In this document: positions 62,826-64,000 of the stretch, piece after piece
How the letters are laid out: every line of letters begins with the position of its first letter
How positions within the stretch are numbered: the stretch's first letter is position 1
DNA from: Pseudomonadota bacterium
GTDB lineage: Bacteria > Pseudomonadota > Gammaproteobacteria > UBA5335
Assembly (NCBI GenBank): GCA_034189865.1
Contig: JAXHTV010000001.1
Span: forward strand, 1 to 64,000
Reading direction: 5' to 3'
DNA length: 64,000 bases
Notes under the pieces: generated by a model
Seen by the model: the letters and a program-made list of their open reading frames with translations, nothing else
Told to the model about the DNA's origin: nothing
Database searches by the model: none
Translations under genes and position numbers: made by a program

Positions 62826-64000
62826 TCAGGCACTCACCATGAACTTCGATGCCTCATCGCACCAAGCGATGGCATCGAAATAGCACTGCCGCACGTCCGC
62901 TGGAGACAGATCAAAGTAGCCTTCTGGTCTCCATGTGCCACGCTCTTGGTCTAATACGCAGGTCAGCAGCTCTCCGGCGGCACCGCCGCGATTCACTAAA
63001 GCCTCTGCGACTTCTTCGTTGAGTGGGAGCGAGTCCACGACATCCTTCATGGACATGTCCATCAAGGTGTCGAGTGTGGAAAACAACCCCATAGTAAAGA
63101 ATTTTTCGACGGACTGCTCGCCCAGCATGTCCGCAAGGGCCTCGGCCATCTTGGCCCGGATCAACGCAATTCGCATCAACTCCGCAGGCTGGTCTTCCAT
63201 TCGGGACAATATAATCAAGCTGACCCACACCTTGAGCGGCTTGAGTCCCAAGTAAATCACCGCTTCTCGGATCGATTCGAATTTGCGCACCAGGCCGAAA
63301 AACGCGGAATTGATATAACGTAGCAACTTGACGCTCAACACCACATCGTTGCGGATTATGTCTTCAAGACCTTTAACCGAAACGGCGGGATTCTCAACTT
63401 CCGCCAGCAACCGCAAGGTATGAACCCGGTTAACCGCCAGTTGCTTACCCGCGATCAGACTGGGCTTGGCGATAAAATATCCCTGAAAATAATCGAAACC
63501 CAGTTTGCGATAAAACTCGAAATCGGGCTTGCTCTCGATTTTTTGGGCTAACAACTTCACGTCGAAGTTGCGGAGTAAGGCCAATTGGTCGAGCACACCG
63601 GAACGGCCCAGCCTTTGAACATCCAGTTTGACGATATCGGCGTAGCGCAGCAGGGGGCGTAAGTGAGGCTGAAAAATGAAATCGTCCAGAGAAATGGTAA
63701 ATCCTTGCTCGGAGAAACGTCGGACGGAGTCGATCACCTCTTCGTCGACACCCACTTCGTCGAGAATCTCAAGGCCGACACGCTGCTGGTCTAATGGCAA
63801 TGGTATTCGACCGGTGACAAAGCTGCGGGTGAGATTAATAAAAACCGGACGGCTGCTGGCGATTCGGTCGAGACCGATTTCGATCATACTGTTGTTCAGC
63901 AACTGGGAAGTGGCTTCGTCTCCATCTTCGAACTCGGCCCAGTCGACCCGACTGGAACGGTAGAGCAACTCGTAGTACTGAACCTTAAGATCGCGATCAA
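62826..64000 (-). CDS. Degenerate EAL - HDOD signalling protein, N-terminus beyond window
   Basis: The frame is open to the right edge, where it reads DRDLKVQYYELLYR, so the start lies outside. About 390 residues are visible. The first half is an EAL-like domain with YELLYR in place of EAL, FTISLDDFIF retained and KLDVQRLG where LKID is expected, so it is probably not an active phosphodiesterase. From about residue 200 an HDOD domain follows (DIIRNDVVLSVKLLRYINSA, AVIYLGLKPLKVWVSL). This is the YuxH/CdgJ-type arrangement used in motility or adhesion control. Confidence 0.88.
   Translation of the reverse strand, partial: DRDLKVQYYELLYRSSRVDWAEFEDGDEATSQLLNNSMIEIGLDRIASSRPVFINLTRSFVTGRIPLPLDQQRVGLEILDEVGVDEEVIDSVRRFSEQGFTISLDDFIFQPHLRPLLRYADIVKLDVQRLGRSGVLDQLALLRNFDVKLLAQKIESKPDFEFYRKLGFDYFQGYFIAKPSLIAGKQLAVNRVHTLRLLAEVENPAVSVKGLEDIIRNDVVLSVKLLRYINSAFFGLVRKFESIREAVIYLGLKPLKVWVSLIILSRMEDQPAELMRIALIRAKMAEALADMLGEQSVEKFFTMGLFSTLDTLMDMSMKDVVDSLPLNEEVAEALVNRGGAAGELLTCVLDQERGTWRPEGYFDLSPADVRQCYFDAIAWCDEASKFMVSA

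Overview
The window is a gene-dense stretch of a gammaproteobacterial chromosome with moderately high GC. The evidence is gene order. prmA, a zinc-ribbon DUF3426 gene, fis, purH and purD follow one another as in Pseudomonas. rhlB is divergent from trxA, with rho behind trxA, as in Escherichia coli. Single-copy genes of the group (cca, uppP, dsbB, prlC, gor, hemB, aroE, oxyR) are also present. The host looks like a free-living, aerobic, respiring bacterium with fatty-acid or hydrocarbon catabolism. A more exact placement (for example near Chromatiales or Nevskiales) is only a guess. I see no rRNA or tRNA genes, CRISPR arrays, insertion sequences, integrases or phage genes.

Layout. 1-5350: prmA (cut by the left edge), DUF3426, a 0.4 kb structured non-coding leader where dusB normally lies, fis, purH, purD. 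5383-8494: a tightly overlapping trio of exported retropepsin-like protease, membrane protein with a dead transglutaminase domain, and RimK-like ATP-grasp ligase. 8508-13844: an O-methyltransferase, rho, trxA, rhlB, cysQ and a small lysine-rich protein with its own promoter. 13981-17903: a short GlpD-like flavoenzyme, dsbB, a thioesterase, and an olsB-olsA pair that suggests ornithine lipids. 18037-23220: two small c-type cytochromes, an SDR, a MaoC hydratase, bcp, tesB, an outer-membrane barrel and a DUF2905 protein. 23224-30558: oligopeptidase B, a glycerophosphodiesterase, acpH, a PQQ-type sugar dehydrogenase, an NDUFA9-like protein and cca. 30526-35852: uppP, a MidA-type methyltransferase, a pteridine-reductase-like SDR and two lipid-linked glycosyltransferases. 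36060-41413: four acyl-CoA dehydrogenases in two divergent pairs around a 560-bp control region.

From 41618 on: a diguanylate cyclase, transaldolase, DUF4124, tatD and DUF3592; a TetR regulator followed by a ferredoxin-reductase fusion; a GGDEF-EAL protein; the prlC-xthA operon; gor, a gamma carbonic anhydrase and a TrkA-type potassium channel. A small accessory pocket follows (57010-58871), with an unknown protein, DUF427 and a secreted small protein. The window closes with aroE, hemB and a methyltransferase, then oxyR and an EAL-HDOD protein that runs off the right edge.

Themes. Fatty acyl metabolism recurs (four dehydrogenases, MaoC hydratase, two thioesterases, acpH, olsBA). So do redox protection (trxA, bcp, gor, oxyR, dsbB) and cyclic di-GMP (one cyclase, one GGDEF-EAL protein, one degenerate EAL-HDOD protein). 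The least explained items are the ligase/protease/7TM trio, the dusB-less fis leader, the paired acyl-CoA dehydrogenases with glycine/lysine-rich insertions, and the 57-59 kb pocket.
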